A stretch of 64,000 bases of DNA from an uncultured Deferribacteres bacterium (GCA_913009825.1 CAJVYQ010000013.1:34673-98672); one strand, 5' to 3'; shown: positions 15,856-25,699, numbered from the stretch's first letter. Notes: generated by a model from the letters alone, not told the origin. Numbers and translations: made by a program.

Positions 15856-17953
15856 ATGAATATCTATTCTCTGCCTGCAATCATTTCATTCACCATAAAT
15901 TTCAGCATTGCTCTTATTGTTCTGCCGGATAACCCTGAATCGCTGCTTAACCGCTTGTTTGCAGCTTTCATATTCAGTTTTGCTGTCCGGAATCTGTCGG
16001 AAGTTTTGCTTTTGAACAGCTCATCACGGTAGGGGACGCTGTCAGGCGCGCAGATTCTGTACCGTGTCATCTTTCCGGCGCCCGTTTTTTTGTCGTTGTC
16101 GCTTTCCTGTTTCCCAAAAATTATGCTCCCCGGACGACGCAGCGGCCACTTTTCTATATTCTTGTCTTTGCGATTTCCATCCTCATTCGCAGTTTTTCAT
16201 TCCCGGTATTTCAGATCGAACTTTTCCGTCTGAACAATACATTGAATTTTTACTACTACCGGCTGAAATACTCTCTGCAACCGGCATTTTTGATGTTGCT
16301 TCTCACCTCGCTTGGTTACATGATTTGGGGCACTGTTATACTAACGAAAAAGCTTCGCCGGCTGCGTACAGTACGGCAGAAAAATCAAGCTCTATTTCTG
16401 TTAGTCGGAATTTTAATCATTTTCACCCTATTTGTTTCTATCAATGCCGGACAAACCATATTGGAGAAGAGAATATCTTTCTATTTTCTGTCTACCATTT
16501 TAACTTTTTTAATCAGCCTGTTTTTCATGTCGGCTGTGCTTCAATATCGTATTTTTCAGGCTACACGCATCATTCGCAGTGGAATTATCTATTCTCTTCT
16601 GTCCACATTCGCACTGGCGATCTACTTTTTCATCATCAAATATTTAAGTGAAGGGCTCACCGATTTTTTCCAAATTGATTCAAATATATTAACCGCCTTA
16701 ATCATCATCATTCTAATCTTCTTCATACATCCGCTGGAAAAACGGATTCAGTATGTTGTGGATATTCTGTTAAAACGAAACACGCAGCAGTATCGCCATC
16801 ATTTTTATCAATTGTCCCATGAACTGCTGACCTACATGCAGCCCGACGTTTTTTTCCATAAGATTGACCGGTTTCTGATGAAAAACTTTAATACGGAAAA
16901 AATTGTGGTTTTTCTGTACAACGAGAAAGATGATTCTTTTCGGGAAATCATGCACGGCGATGTCTATGAACCGATTCCGGCTAACGCCAGGTTCATAAAA
17001 CAGCTTTTTCAGCGAAGAGGCGCCGTAGAATTTTATGACCTTAATCACGCCGGGTTGAATGAGCATCTGCTTCATGTTTTGTAAAAAAATAAAATCCGCC
17101 TCGTTTTACCTTTAATCTTTGAAAAAAAACTGCTGGCCATTATTTTTATCGCCATCAAAAGACACGGCAGAGATTATTCCGAAGAAGATCTGGAAATTTT
17201 AGCCATTTTCGCCAATGAAGTCTCCATCGCCTTTCACCGGAACGAAATCATTGAGAAATTGCGGGAAGAGGACAAGCGCAGCTTTCATTTGCAAAAATTA
17301 GCTTCTCTGGGCCGACTGACGGCCGGCGTTGCTCACGAAATCCGCAATCCGTTGAACACCATCTCCACCGCGGTGGAGACTCTGCAAAATAAAAAATTGC
17401 ACGAAAGTATATTATTGATGAAGTGAAACGTCTCAATCGTATTTTAAAAGATTTTCTGAATTTATCAAAATATCACCAACCCAAACTGGAATTGATTAAT
17501 ATTTCCAATCTGTTAGATCGCATCATACTGACACTGGAAGAACGCAGTCCCTCCGGATTGACATTTAAAAAGAACGGTCAGATTACGACACCATTTTTCT
17601 GTGATGCAGATTATCTGCATTAATTATTGCTGAATTTAGGGATTAACGCCGTGGATGCCGTGATGGAACGCTGCAAAAAAGAAACATCTTTCTCCTGCCG
17701 GGACGGAAAAGTGGAATTCATATTCGGTAAACAGGGCAACCGGATAATCATCGGAGTAGCAGACAACGGAATTCAAATTTCCGAGGCAAACAAAGATAGC
17801 ATTTTTGATCCGTTTTTTACAACCAAGGAACAGGGTACCGGCCTGGGGCTTTCCATTGTTCACAATATTGTGGCATCCCTCAATGGCCACATCGATTTTT
17901 CTACCACACCTGAAGAAACCAGGTTTGTTGTAACGTTACCTGACAGAGAGTAA
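15856..17953 (+). pseudogene. Broken sensor histidine kinase (7TM-GAF-HisKA-HATPase)
   Basis: Pieces in different frames join into one kinase. An N-terminal membrane region starts MNIYSLPAIISFTINFS at 15856 and hits TAG near 16030; it resumes at FPKNYAPRTTQRPLFYI and runs through several TM segments to 17084. A GAF-like part follows, then the H-box GVAHEIRNPLN near 17330. A frameshift at about 17410 and a TAA at 17621 precede the ATP-binding G boxes ADNGIQ and GTGLGLSIVHNI. At least four lesions are present. Intact neighbours on both sides argue against general poor sequence quality. The partner regulator immediately downstream is broken too. Confidence 0.88.
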
Positions 17954-17965
17954 ACAGGAGCAACG

Positions 17966-19373
17966 GTGAATCATAACAAAGCAACCATCCTCATTGTTGA
18001 TGATGAAGAAAAGACACGCAAAATTCTGAAACTCAATTTCAGCGATAAATACCATATCCTTTTAGCCAAAAATGGCGAAGAGGCGCTGCACCACCTGCAG
18101 CGGGAAAAGGTTCATCTTGTGCTAACCGATCTGAAAATGCCGGGTATGTCCGGATTGGAGTTGCTGCAGGAAATTCAGAACAAATACAAGCATATTCCGG
18201 TGATCATCATCACCGCCTATGGCAGCATCGAAAATGCGGTGGCAGCGATGAAGCTGGGCGCTTACGATTACATCATTAAACCGATAAAAATAGAAAAGCT
18301 GAACACATTGCTGGAAAAATCGCTCCAGTATAGCCATCTGCTCAAAGAAAATCTGCAACTGAAGGAAAAATTGAAGCAATACTAAGGTTACCGGGAGATC
18401 ATCACCATTAACGCAGACATGAAAGCTTTGCTGGAAACCGTCAGACAGGTGGCCTCCACTATAGCGACCGTGTTAATTCAGGGCGAATCCGGTACAGGAA
18501 AAGAACTAATTTGCCCGGGCTGTGCATTACCTGAGCCCCAGAGCGGAAAAACCGTTTGTAGAGATCAATTGCGGCGCCATCCCCCGTGAGCTGTTAGAGA
18601 GCGAACTGTTTGGCCATGAAAAAGGAGCATTTACCGGCGCCATACGCAGTAAAAAAGGTAAATTCGAGCTGGCTCACGAAGGGACTCTGTTTTTAGATGA
18701 AATCGGTGAAATGCCGAAAGATTTGCAGGTAAAACTACTCCACGTGTTGGCGAACCCAAAATTCACCCGTGTGGGAGGAACACAGTTTCTGCGCACCGAT
18801 GTACGGATTGTGGCCGCTACAAACAGAGACCTGTTTCAGGAAACACGGGAAGGCAATTTTCGCCAGGATCTATATTACCGCCTGAAAGTAGTCTCTTTAC
18901 AGATCCCCTCTCTCCGGGAACGACGGGAAGATATCCCGTTTTTAGTGCGACATTTTCTGAAAAAACACCGGAATCTCAACTCTAATCCTGTATCCGAAAT
19001 AAGCGACAAAGCGATGCGTACGCTGCAGGCTTACTCCTGGCCGGGAAATGTACGTAAGCTGGAAAACAATATCATGCAGGCAATGATTTTTGCCCGCAAC
19101 AGCAGAATTGAACGGGAACAATTACCTGCCGAAGTGAAACAATACCAATCCCAACCTACTGCCGTAAATCCACTGACAAAACAGGAGTTGCAGAAAGAAA
19201 AGCTGCGCCGGACCGAAGAGATCATCGAAAATCTGGAATATCAATTTTTGGACAATATTCTTTCACAAACCGGGGGAAATATTTCCAGAGCCGCCCAAAT
19301 CAGCGGCTACGATCGCCGTCAAATCCAGAATTTAATCCGCCAACACCGCCTGAATACGGAAAATTACAAATAA
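17966..19373 (+). pseudogene. Broken NtrC-type sigma54 response regulator
   Basis: The receiver domain (VDDEEKTRKIL, phosphoacceptor LTDLKMPGMSG, ITAYGS, KPI) is followed in the same frame by TAA at 18383. The frame then continues as AAA+ sequence with Walker A GESGTGKE. One extra T near 18511 (ATTTGCCCGG where ATTGCCCGG is expected) shifts into the frame of ORF 18522..19373. That part holds the sigma54 contact GAFTGA, the Walker B region [10 protein letters not shown] and a Fis-type helix-turn-helix. Sigma54-dependent genes for a periplasmic or envelope signal would have been its targets. With two lesions it is inactive unless both are sequencing errors. Confidence 0.88.
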
Positions 19374-19770
19374 TGTGAGTGACTATTCAGGAGAAATAAA
19401 TTTTAATTTGGAGTTTTTTTGCATCCAGCGTACTATCTGAATGCTTATGAATGTGAAATTGCATTTCGCAGGAGTAACCCTCTATATTTATGATAAGATG
19501 TTTCATTTCTGTCATATATCCGTGAAATAGGACTTCCCACTTTACTCATTTTTTCTTCATCTATCTTTTTCATGACACCGCTTTTTCTTATTGTTATTAT
19601 TATACTTATGATGTCCTGCTATCTTTGGTACAATTTGTGTAAAAAGTAAATAGTGAAAGGATAAAAAACAAAAAAGTTAACATAAAAATAGAGGAATAAA
19701 AAATGTAGCAGGCATATTAATTAACTAAATTCATTCAGTTCAACGAACCTTTAAAGAAGGAGGAGTAAAA
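19374..19770. other. Intergenic space with no convincing gene
   Basis: About 400 bp. It begins with a lone GTGACTATTCAGG terminus. A 25-codon hydrophobic ORF (19572-19649) has no ribosome site. The last 20 bp hold the strong site for the SPW gene (AAGAAGGAGGAGTAAAAATG). Confidence 0.5.
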
Positions 19771-20079
19771 ATGTGGCAAGCATGGGTAAACGGAATCCTG
19801 GGATTGTGGTTAATCATCGCCGCTTTCCTGCACATTTCACCGGCCGGAAATTTGTGGGATAATTTGATCGTCGGTGTCATTGTGGCAATCATTGGTTACC
19901 TGATGGTAAGCAAAAAATCCTGGCAGGGCTGGCTGTCGGTCGTCATGGGGATCTGGCTGATTATAGCAGCTTTCATCCCGGCTTTACAGCTCCACACCGC
20001 CAATTTGTGGAATGACCTAATTGTCGGTATCTTGGTAGCCATCGCAGGTTTTGGCGCGCTGGGCGGCAGCAATACGTAA
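19771..20079 (+). CDS. SPW-repeat small membrane protein
   Basis: A 102-residue inner-membrane protein made of two similar halves. Each has a tryptophan-rich start (MWQAWVNGILGLWLIIAAF and SWQGWLSVVMGIWLIIAAF), a short loop and a second hydrophobic helix following LWDNLIVG or LWNDLIVG. This duplicated two-TM unit matches the SPW repeat family, whose function is unknown. The ribosome site GGAGGAG is strong and a good terminator follows, so the gene is a well-expressed single unit. Confidence 0.85.
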   Translation: MWQAWVNGILGLWLIIAAFLHISPAGNLWDNLIVGVIVAIIGYLMVSKKSWQGWLSVVMGIWLIIAAFIPALQLHTANLWNDLIVGILVAIAGFGALGGSNT

Positions 20080-20099
20080 TTAATTGCTCCCACAAATAA

Positions 20100-20130
20100 A
20101 ACCGGATCCCATTTGGGATCCGGTTTTTTT
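20100..20130 (+). terminator. Intrinsic terminator after the SPW gene
   Basis: AACCGGATCCC, loop ATTT, GGGATCCGGTT, then a run of seven T. The 11-bp stem is perfect. Confidence 0.92.
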
Positions 20131-20334
20131 GTGCCTGTTTGGAATGCTTTGGTTTTTTGTAAAGATTGTACGTTTTATTTGCCAAAACGTTATTGAACAA
20201 ACAGTTTTCGATTAACTTGTGAATATAAATTACATCCCCACCCCCAAAAAAATGAAAAGTCCCTATAGCCGGTCTGCAACAGGCAGGCCGCTTAAATCTT
20301 GCGGGAATGACAACTTGATTTGTCGTTTCTAAAA

Positions 20335-20465
20335 ACTAAATTGAGCGATTCTAATGTCATTCCGTAGGAATCTTTTTGGTTTAGTGCAAAGGATTAAAAA
20401 GATTCTTACAGAATGACAAAACTCTTTGGGTGGTTATCGCAAGCTAAGAATCGCTCAATTTAGGT
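20335..20465 (+). repeat. Family B element (copy B2) nested in another element
   Basis: 131 bp from ACTAAATTGAGCGATT to AATCGCTCAATTTAGGT. AAA flanks both sides. The left flank (CAGGCAGGCCGC...GGAATGACA...GTCGTTTCTAAAA) and right flank (AAAACTAAAA) together resemble the end of a GTAACACTTTAG-type element, suggesting B2 inserted into it. Confidence 0.75.
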
Positions 20466-20513
20466 AAAAACTAAAATAATTCAGTTAATCAACAGAATCA
20501 TCTATCTGGTATA

Positions 20514-20610
20514 CCGTTGAAACGGTTAAACTTAACCCCGTTTTTTATTAACACCGGACTTAAGTCCGGTGTTAATAAAAAACCTTACAAATCACTAAAC
20601 CGTTTCAACG
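20514..20610. repeat. Inverted repeat with a 42-bp perfect palindrome (H1)
   Basis: The outer arms CCGTTGAAACGG and CCGTTTCAACGG enclose 20541-20582, a perfect palindrome centred on ACTTAAGT (ATTAACACCGG...CCGGTGTTAAT). A second example is at 22724-22765. Confidence 0.8.
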
Positions 20611-20641
20611 GTTTTTAACGATGAAAATTATAAAATCACCA

Positions 20642-21199
20642 CTACAAATCCTCATCCATTCCATAAATCAATTGATACAATTCCACCAACCGTTTTCCTG
20701 TCTTGCGGGAATCTTCTATGGCTAACGGATCATTTTGAATATCGCCTTCATCGAAGCCATAGCCAATGGCGCCGCTGTTGCCCAGGATCATTTGGTGTCG
20801 CAGCATGAAGGCATGCAGGGTATTGATTGTGCTCTCGGCATACCGGCGGGCGGAAACAACATAGCCGCCTATTTTGTTCTTCAATTCTCCCCGCAAAGGC
20901 CAGGTTCTTTCTATAAGCGCTTTCAAATCTGCGGTAACATCGCCAAATTGACTGCCGGTGGCGAATAGTATAATATCCGCCCAGCGGAGGTCATGATAAA
21001 TTTTTTGCATGTCATCTTCAATGGGACATTCCCCTGTCTGCAAACAATCTCTTGTGGCACAACAGGGACTAAAATCCAAATCCGCCAAATAGATATGATG
21101 AATTTCAGCATGTTCTGGAAATTCTTCAAGTGCGGTTTGTAACATCTGCGCCGAATTTCCATTTTTTCTGGGACTTGCAAAAATTGCGGCAACTTTCAT
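20642..21199 (-). CDS. Flavodoxin-family NAD(P)H-dependent oxidoreductase
   Basis: A 185-residue FMN-binding flavodoxin-fold protein of the NADPH-dependent FMN reductase type. The phosphate loop FASPRKNGNS is at residues 8-17, and the ring-contacting loop around FATGSQFGDVTADLK fits the family. The cysteines in CCATRDCLQTGECPIEDDM resemble the iron-sulfur flavoprotein group (C-x2-C-x-C patterns), although spacing here is only approximate. Electron donor and acceptor are unknown. It stands alone between repeats and the Usp gene. Confidence 0.85.
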   Translation of the reverse strand: MKVAAIFASPRKNGNSAQMLQTALEEFPEHAEIHHIYLADLDFSPCCATRDCLQTGECPIEDDMQKIYHDLRWADIILFATGSQFGDVTADLKALIERTWPLRGELKNKIGGYVVSARRYAESTINTLHAFMLRHQMILGNSGAIGYGFDEGDIQNDPLAIEDSRKTGKRLVELYQLIYGMDEDL

Positions 21200-21300
21200 T
21201 TTACACTCACTTTCTCAAAACATATGGTTCAACCCAATATTCCCGAGGCGCCTGGGAAAGTTGTTCTCTTTTCAGGCTGATGCTCTCTCAATAAACTGAA

Positions 21301-21768
21301 TCATCGAATCAACAACACCGGTTTGGTACTCTTGCGGGCCACTTTTTCCGCAGTGCTGCCCAACATCAGTTCTACCGCCGCATTCTCTCCCCGATGCCCT
21401 ATCACGATAAACGTTACGTCTTCTTCCTCTGCTAATTTATTGATCTCAACAAACGGTACGCCGATACGGAATTCCGTTTTCGTTGTTATTCCGGCATCTT
21501 CAAATTGCCGGGCCACGCCGTTTAATTTGGATTCATTGTTTTTCCGATAAGTGGATATGATTGCTTCTTTGTCCAGGCCCTCTTCAGATAAAATTTCAGA
21601 AATCGCATTGAAATGGATATTGATCACATGGAGAACCACAACTTCCTCAATTTTACATCCCTTAAAATTTAAAATATGTTCAATACAACGTTCCGAATGC
21701 TCGGAAAAATCCGTGGGAAATAATATTCGTTTGATCGTGCTGCACTCTCCTCTTTTTGATTTGGACAA
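21301..21768 (-). CDS. Universal stress protein (UspA family, ATP-binding type)
   Basis: A 155-residue single-domain universal stress protein. The N-terminal strand KRILFPTDFSEHSERCIEH and the C-terminal motif GHRGENAAVELMLGST exactly fit the G-2X-G-9X-G-S/T ATP-binding signature. It ends in KPVLLIR as usual. These cytoplasmic dimers respond to starvation or stress. The downstream neighbour is a TauE permease; linkage of Usp with such permeases is common, but any functional tie is inference. Confidence 0.93.
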   Translation of the reverse strand: MSKSKRGECSTIKRILFPTDFSEHSERCIEHILNFKGCKIEEVVVLHVINIHFNAISEILSEEGLDKEAIISTYRKNNESKLNGVARQFEDAGITTKTEFRIGVPFVEINKLAEEEDVTFIVIGHRGENAAVELMLGSTAEKVARKSTKPVLLIR

Positions 21769-21839
21769 TTATTTTATCTGCCCAATTCTAGTCATTTATT
21801 TTATCCTAATCTTAGCTTTTCTTTTTGCATAAGCTGCCT

Positions 21840-22625
21840 TCAAAATGCATTGCCGATCATCCAGAGTGAAATCAACAAAAGAATAATCGCCAGTCCTTTC
21901 TTTACCTTCTTTTCCGGCAATTTTATCGATATCCGGGAACCGATTTGACCGCCAACTAAAACAACAATCCCGATTCCCAAACAGAGCAGCCAGTTAATCT
22001 GTCCGGTAAAAATATGCCCGGCAAATCCCAGCAAACCGGTAAGTCCCACCATCAGTGAAGAGGTGGCAACAGCTATTTTCACCGGAATTCCGAACCATAA
22101 AATCATGATAGGAATTTTTAACAAGCCGCCGGCAATACCCAATGCCCCGGAAAAATACCCTATTGCAAAAGTGATGGGAATGATGGCAGGAACAAAAACA
22201 CTGTATTTGAACCCGCCGAATTCACGCTGCCAGTAACCGGCGCCGGTTCTTCTGATCACTTTCTTTTCGCTGGTCTGCATTTTAAAAATAAAAACGGCCG
22301 CTAAAATCAGAAGTGCGCTAAATGCTATTTTCAAAAGACTACTCTGAAAATGGACAGAAGTATACCCGCCGACAAAAGCCCCCAGATCTGTGAATGTGTC
22401 CATTACCACGGCCAGTTGCCAGTCTACCAACCGGGCGCGCTGAAAGCGGGAGAAGGCGGATAATCCGGTTACCATAATCAGAAACAGGCTGGTGGAAGAA
22501 GCCAGCGGAAAGGCGTATCCCAGCGCCAGCAGCAACGGTACGTAAAAGGCACCGCCGCCCAGACCGACGGCGCTGAGAGCAATACCGATGGTGAGAAACA
22601 TAATCAGAACGAAGAATATTTCCAT
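21840..22625 (-). CDS. TauE/SafE-family membrane transporter, copy 1
   Basis: A 261-residue inner-membrane protein with about eight hydrophobic helices in two repeats. The first is near GIALSAVGLGGGAFYVPLLLALGY and the second near GYFSGALGIAGGLLKIPIMIL, the G-x-G-G-G-x-x-x-x-P hallmark of the TauE/SafE (DUF81) family. These proteins export or import sulfonates, sulfite or other small organic anions. A paralogue lies 550 bp upstream on the same strand. The substrate is unknown. Confidence 0.9.
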   Translation of the reverse strand: MEIFFVLIMFLTIGIALSAVGLGGGAFYVPLLLALGYAFPLASSTSLFLIMVTGLSAFSRFQRARLVDWQLAVVMDTFTDLGAFVGGYTSVHFQSSLLKIAFSALLILAAVFIFKMQTSEKKVIRRTGAGYWQREFGGFKYSVFVPAIIPITFAIGYFSGALGIAGGLLKIPIMILWFGIPVKIAVATSSLMVGLTGLLGFAGHIFTGQINWLLCLGIGIVVLVGGQIGSRISIKLPEKKVKKGLAIILLLISLWMIGNAF

Positions 22626-22723
22626 TTTTATCTCAACCTGAATTATTCGAAATCAGTAATCCAACAACGAAACTTACCACTAGTGCTTCTAAGAACCCTT
22701 GAAAGGCTTTAGGAATGGGGGGA

Positions 22724-22765
22724 CTTTTCATTAACACCGGGATTAATCCCGGTGTTAATGAAAAG
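22724..22765. repeat. 42-bp perfect palindrome (H2)
   Basis: CTTTTCATTAACACCGGG is followed by its exact complement. It shares ATTAACACCGG with H1, and the outer GAACCCTTGAAAGG...CCGTTTCAACGG parts also resemble H1. A degraded family A-like sequence follows at about 22913-23146. Confidence 0.8.
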
Positions 22766-23172
22766 AACACTTTTAAAGCAACCGTTTCAACGGTTTAAAT
22801 TGAGCACTGATGTTACAGTGATTTCCTAGTAGTTATTTCCTTCTGAAAGCTACAGAGATCATCCCGTTAGAAACAACAGAGCTAAGAATAGTAGTAGGCA
22901 TTCGCCTTCAGATTTAAATTGGACGATCCAATTTTTCCTGAGTTTTTTTGTTACCCAACAGATTGTTATTTTTCGGCGTAAATATATAATGTAGGCCGAC
23001 GAGATTCGTCACCCTCCAAATCAACAGATAAAAAACTTGACTAAAACTTGTCCGACATTTGGCGGAAAACAAATTATTGCAGTGTAATAAAATAGATGCC
23101 GCAATGTCAATCCAGCGAATCGACCTACAGTTGCTCAATTTATGATAGAATAAAATGTTACAAATTTACAAC

Positions 23173-23922
23173 CTACAAAACGCCAACAATTAATTTAATG
23201 GCAATGGCAAACAAGACCAGAGCGTACAACTGTTTCACCCATTTGGGTTTGGCTTTTTTCGACATGAAGCTGCCGCCAAACTGGGAACCGATGATCACCG
23301 CAATGACTACGACAATAGTTAGTGTCCAGTTAAAATGTCCTTCCGCCACATGTCCCAAATAACCGGACAGAGAAGAAAAGGTGACGACAAAAGCCGTTGT
23401 TGCCGCCGCCTGTTTGGTGCGATAGCCCATCCACATCAAAATGGGAGCAATGATGAAACCACCGCCCAACCCCAGCATACCGCCCATGAACCCGGCAAAC
23501 GCGCCCACACTGCTGCCGATGATAGACCGTTTTTTCAGGCTCATCATCTCCTCCGGTTCTCCTTGCCGGGCAAACATAGTCATGCGAATGGCCGCAGCGA
23601 AAACGGCAATGGCAAATAAAATCAGCAGTGTTCGAACCGGTACAAACTGAGCGGTGTACGCGCCGATGGGGGCAAATATAAACGCTGCCACCGCCATGGC
23701 CATTCCGCCTTTCCAATCGACCAGTTTGTTTCGGGAGTAAGGAATTAAAGCCAGCAGCGTGTTTAAACCGTTTAACAGCAAGCCCAAAGGTATTGCTACC
23801 TCCTTAACCGGAAAACCTGCCCATTTGAGAACAGGAACGTAAACCATACCACCACCAAGCCCCAGCATGGCAAACAGAAACGAAGCAATCAAAATGATAG
23901 CGGATACAATTATATAAAGCAT
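23173..23922 (-). CDS. TauE/SafE-family membrane transporter, copy 2
   Basis: A 249-residue protein with the same two-repeat layout as its neighbour (FAMLGLGGGMVYVPVL near residue 17 and GFMGGMLGLGGGFIIAPILM near 140). Overall sequence differs enough that it is an old paralogue, not a recent duplication. It may form a functional pair or transport a different anion. No sulfur-oxidation genes are nearby to guide assignment. Confidence 0.9.
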   Translation of the reverse strand: MLYIIVSAIILIASFLFAMLGLGGGMVYVPVLKWAGFPVKEVAIPLGLLLNGLNTLLALIPYSRNKLVDWKGGMAMAVAAFIFAPIGAYTAQFVPVRTLLILFAIAVFAAAIRMTMFARQGEPEEMMSLKKRSIIGSSVGAFAGFMGGMLGLGGGFIIAPILMWMGYRTKQAAATTAFVVTFSSLSGYLGHVAEGHFNWTLTIVVVIAVIIGSQFGGSFMSKKAKPKWVKQLYALVLFAIAIKLIVGVL

Positions 23923-24164
23923 CTCCCTTTCCTTTTTTTATGTTGTCGGAAACTTTTCAGGCGCACAGATTCCTGATTTAAGCATTCATAAATAAGATTC
24001 TGAGCAGCCTGCCCAAAACGGACAGACCGCTTTCACAAAGATGTCCGCAGATACTTATCGGGATGCCACTCCCCACAAGAACAAGGAGCGGGAATTTCTG
24101 CGGTTTCCATCAACGCAACAGAAAAAATCATCTTTTTTCATTATTTGGCTCTATTTCCGCATCC

Positions 24165-24530
24165 CTAATGGCGATGAAATTTTTCCTTCACTTCATAATC
24201 CATATCCTGCAACTGCTTTTTATTCAACTGTCGCAAAATCTGTCCCACGGTTCCGTTGGCGCCGCGAATGACCTGGATGCCTAATTGATTAAAAAATGAG
24301 ATCGCCCTGCCGCCGATCCCCCTGGCAATGAGCAGATTCACATTTTCTCCGGCCAGGTAATTGGGGATTTCTCCCGGCGAATGATCTTCCAGAGGGTTTG
24401 GAATGATGTGTGTCGAAAAACTGCCATCATCTTTATTTTCAATGAAAGCAAAATAAGGTGCATGGCCAAAATGTTCACTGATCGGTGAATTCTCTCCAGA
24501 ATTTTCCAAAACGGGAATGGCTATTTTCAT
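24165..24530 (-). CDS. NifX/NifB-like iron-molybdenum cofactor-domain protein
   Basis: A 121-residue single-domain protein of the dinitrogenase iron-molybdenum cofactor biosynthesis family (NifX/NafY fold). The start MKIAIPVLE, the SEHFGHAPYFAF motif and the glycine-rich GENVNLLIARGIGGRA match the family. No nif genes are present, so this belongs to the wider set of small stand-alone members that may bind metal clusters or metals. Its ATG at 24530 is preceded by GGAGAAAACC. Role unknown. Confidence 0.85.
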   Translation of the reverse strand: MKIAIPVLENSGENSPISEHFGHAPYFAFIENKDDGSFSTHIIPNPLEDHSPGEIPNYLAGENVNLLIARGIGGRAISFFNQLGIQVIRGANGTVGQILRQLNKKQLQDMDYEVKEKFHRH

Positions 24531-24616
24531 GGTTTTCTCCTTATGGTTATTGGTTTAATTTTACTCCTTTTTTTGCCCACGAAAAGGTTTGTAAAATATT
24601 TTGCTCACTTGTTGCA

Positions 24617-25141
24617 TCATCTTTTATTTTTAAATTGCGGAAGCCACATGGGAACTTCCTGCAGATATTTTTCATATTTGGCACCAAATTTTTGCAGCAA
24701 TAATTTTTCCTCGTATTGTGCAATGAAATGGTAAAACGCAGTGATTACCAGCATAATCACGAAAGAGGAAACCGAAAGGGTCGCGACGCACAATCCGAAA
24801 TAGAACAGGATCGAGCCAAGATAGATGGGATGCCGAACCTGATTAAAAACCCCTTTTCTGATCACTTCCGGCAGTTCTCTCGTTTCTCCAAACACAATCT
24901 GCAAACCGGATCTGGCAAAATATCCGGAACCGAACAATAGGATCAAAGCCAATGGAATCCGCAGATAAAAAGGAATCCAATCCGCTGCAAAGGTCGAAAC
25001 ATGGAGAAAAAATGAATCGCCGATCCAGACGATCAAAAAGACTAACAACAGAACCAATTGACCGGCATCTCCCAGTTTGTGTTCACCGGCCAGGTCTGCC
25101 CGGTTTTCGTGTCTTTTCAGAATCTTATCTTTTTCTGTCAT
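24617..25141 (-). CDS. Isoprenylcysteine carboxyl methyltransferase-like membrane protein
   Basis: An integral-membrane methyltransferase of the ICMT/PEMT-like family. The C-terminal SAM-binding part shows GVFNQVRHPIYLGSILFYFG (RHPxY) and the late acidic EEKLLLQKFGAKYEKYLQEVP, both typical. The start is moved from 25288 to the Met at 25141, which has GAAAGGTG upstream. The removed part of the track ORF translates the 'CACTAAGGCACAAAG' repeat. It has four or five membrane helices. The methylated substrate in bacteria is generally unknown. Confidence 0.88.
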   Translation of the reverse strand: MTEKDKILKRHENRADLAGEHKLGDAGQLVLLLVFLIVWIGDSFFLHVSTFAADWIPFYLRIPLALILLFGSGYFARSGLQIVFGETRELPEVIRKGVFNQVRHPIYLGSILFYFGLCVATLSVSSFVIMLVITAFYHFIAQYEEKLLLQKFGAKYEKYLQEVPMWLPQFKNKR

Positions 25142-25191
25142 TTGGACACCTTTCAGATATATTGGATACGAATCTATCCCTGCAAAATTCA

Positions 25192-25335
25192 TAGCCGCAA
25201 AGTCACTAAGGCACAAAGCATTAGAAATATTAGAAAAAACAAAAAAAACATCGATTAACATAAAATATTTTGTTTTTGACACTCCCACGTCATACCTTTT
25301 TTGTTCTTAGTGCCTTGGTGACTTTGTGGCAAAAG
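25192..25335. repeat. Palindromic 'CACTAAGGCACAAAG' repeat
   Basis: GCAAAGTCACTAAGGCACAAAGC at one end and CTTAGTGCCTTGGTGACTTTGTGG at the other form long inverted arms. The same cargo sits in 5736-5848. Confidence 0.7.
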
Positions 25336-25336
25336 T

Positions 25337-25678
25337 TTATGAATTAGAGATCGTTTGCTCTCCTTCACTCTCATCCGCGTCACTTTCTTTCGTAAAGAAC
25401 TTTTTGTGAAATTTATCTTTCCAATGCTCATCATGATTATGATAGTCATGATGCGGAAACGACTTGAACAGAATGTGCGCCAACACCACCAATCCCCATG
25501 CCTGCCAGAACGTAATCCGGGTCAGGCCAAAAATATCCGGCATTAACCAGTTCCATAACCACAAGACCACAAATCCCAACAGTAACGCCACAATGGCCGC
25601 CATGATCACGCCGCCAATGACCATGGGAATGACTGCTAAAACTTTTTTTGATCCGCTAAAATGACTGTGATTTTGCAT
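25337..25678 (-). CDS. Small membrane protein downstream of an ECF sigma factor
   Basis: A 113-residue protein with two hydrophobic stretches (VLAVIPMVIGGVIMAAIVALLLGFVVLWLW, long enough for one or two helices, and the following amphipathic segment). The cytoplasmic or periplasmic tail is rich in His, Asp and Lys (FPHHDYHNHDEHWKDKFHK). It starts 22 bp after the sigma factor gene, so they are cotranscribed. Position and His-rich tail suggest a sensor or modulator of the sigma factor or a metal-related membrane protein. I do not recognise the family with certainty. Confidence 0.7.
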   Translation of the reverse strand: MQNHSHFSGSKKVLAVIPMVIGGVIMAAIVALLLGFVVLWLWNWLMPDIFGLTRITFWQAWGLVVLAHILFKSFPHHDYHNHDEHWKDKFHKKFFTKESDADESEGEQTISNS

Positions 25679-25699
25679 GTTGCACCTCTTTGTTTTGGT

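Noticed and set aside
16064-16651. 195-aa plus-strand ORF
   Set aside because: It is the wrong frame of the broken kinase; the in-frame pieces give recognisable membrane helices instead.
19572-19649. 25-codon hydrophobic ORF before the SPW gene
   Set aside because: Looks like a one-helix peptide, but there is no Shine-Dalgarno sequence and the length is too short to judge.
24165-24530. Evidence for nitrogen fixation from the NifX-like gene
   Set aside because: Stand-alone members of this family are common in non-fixing bacteria and no nif structural gene is nearby.
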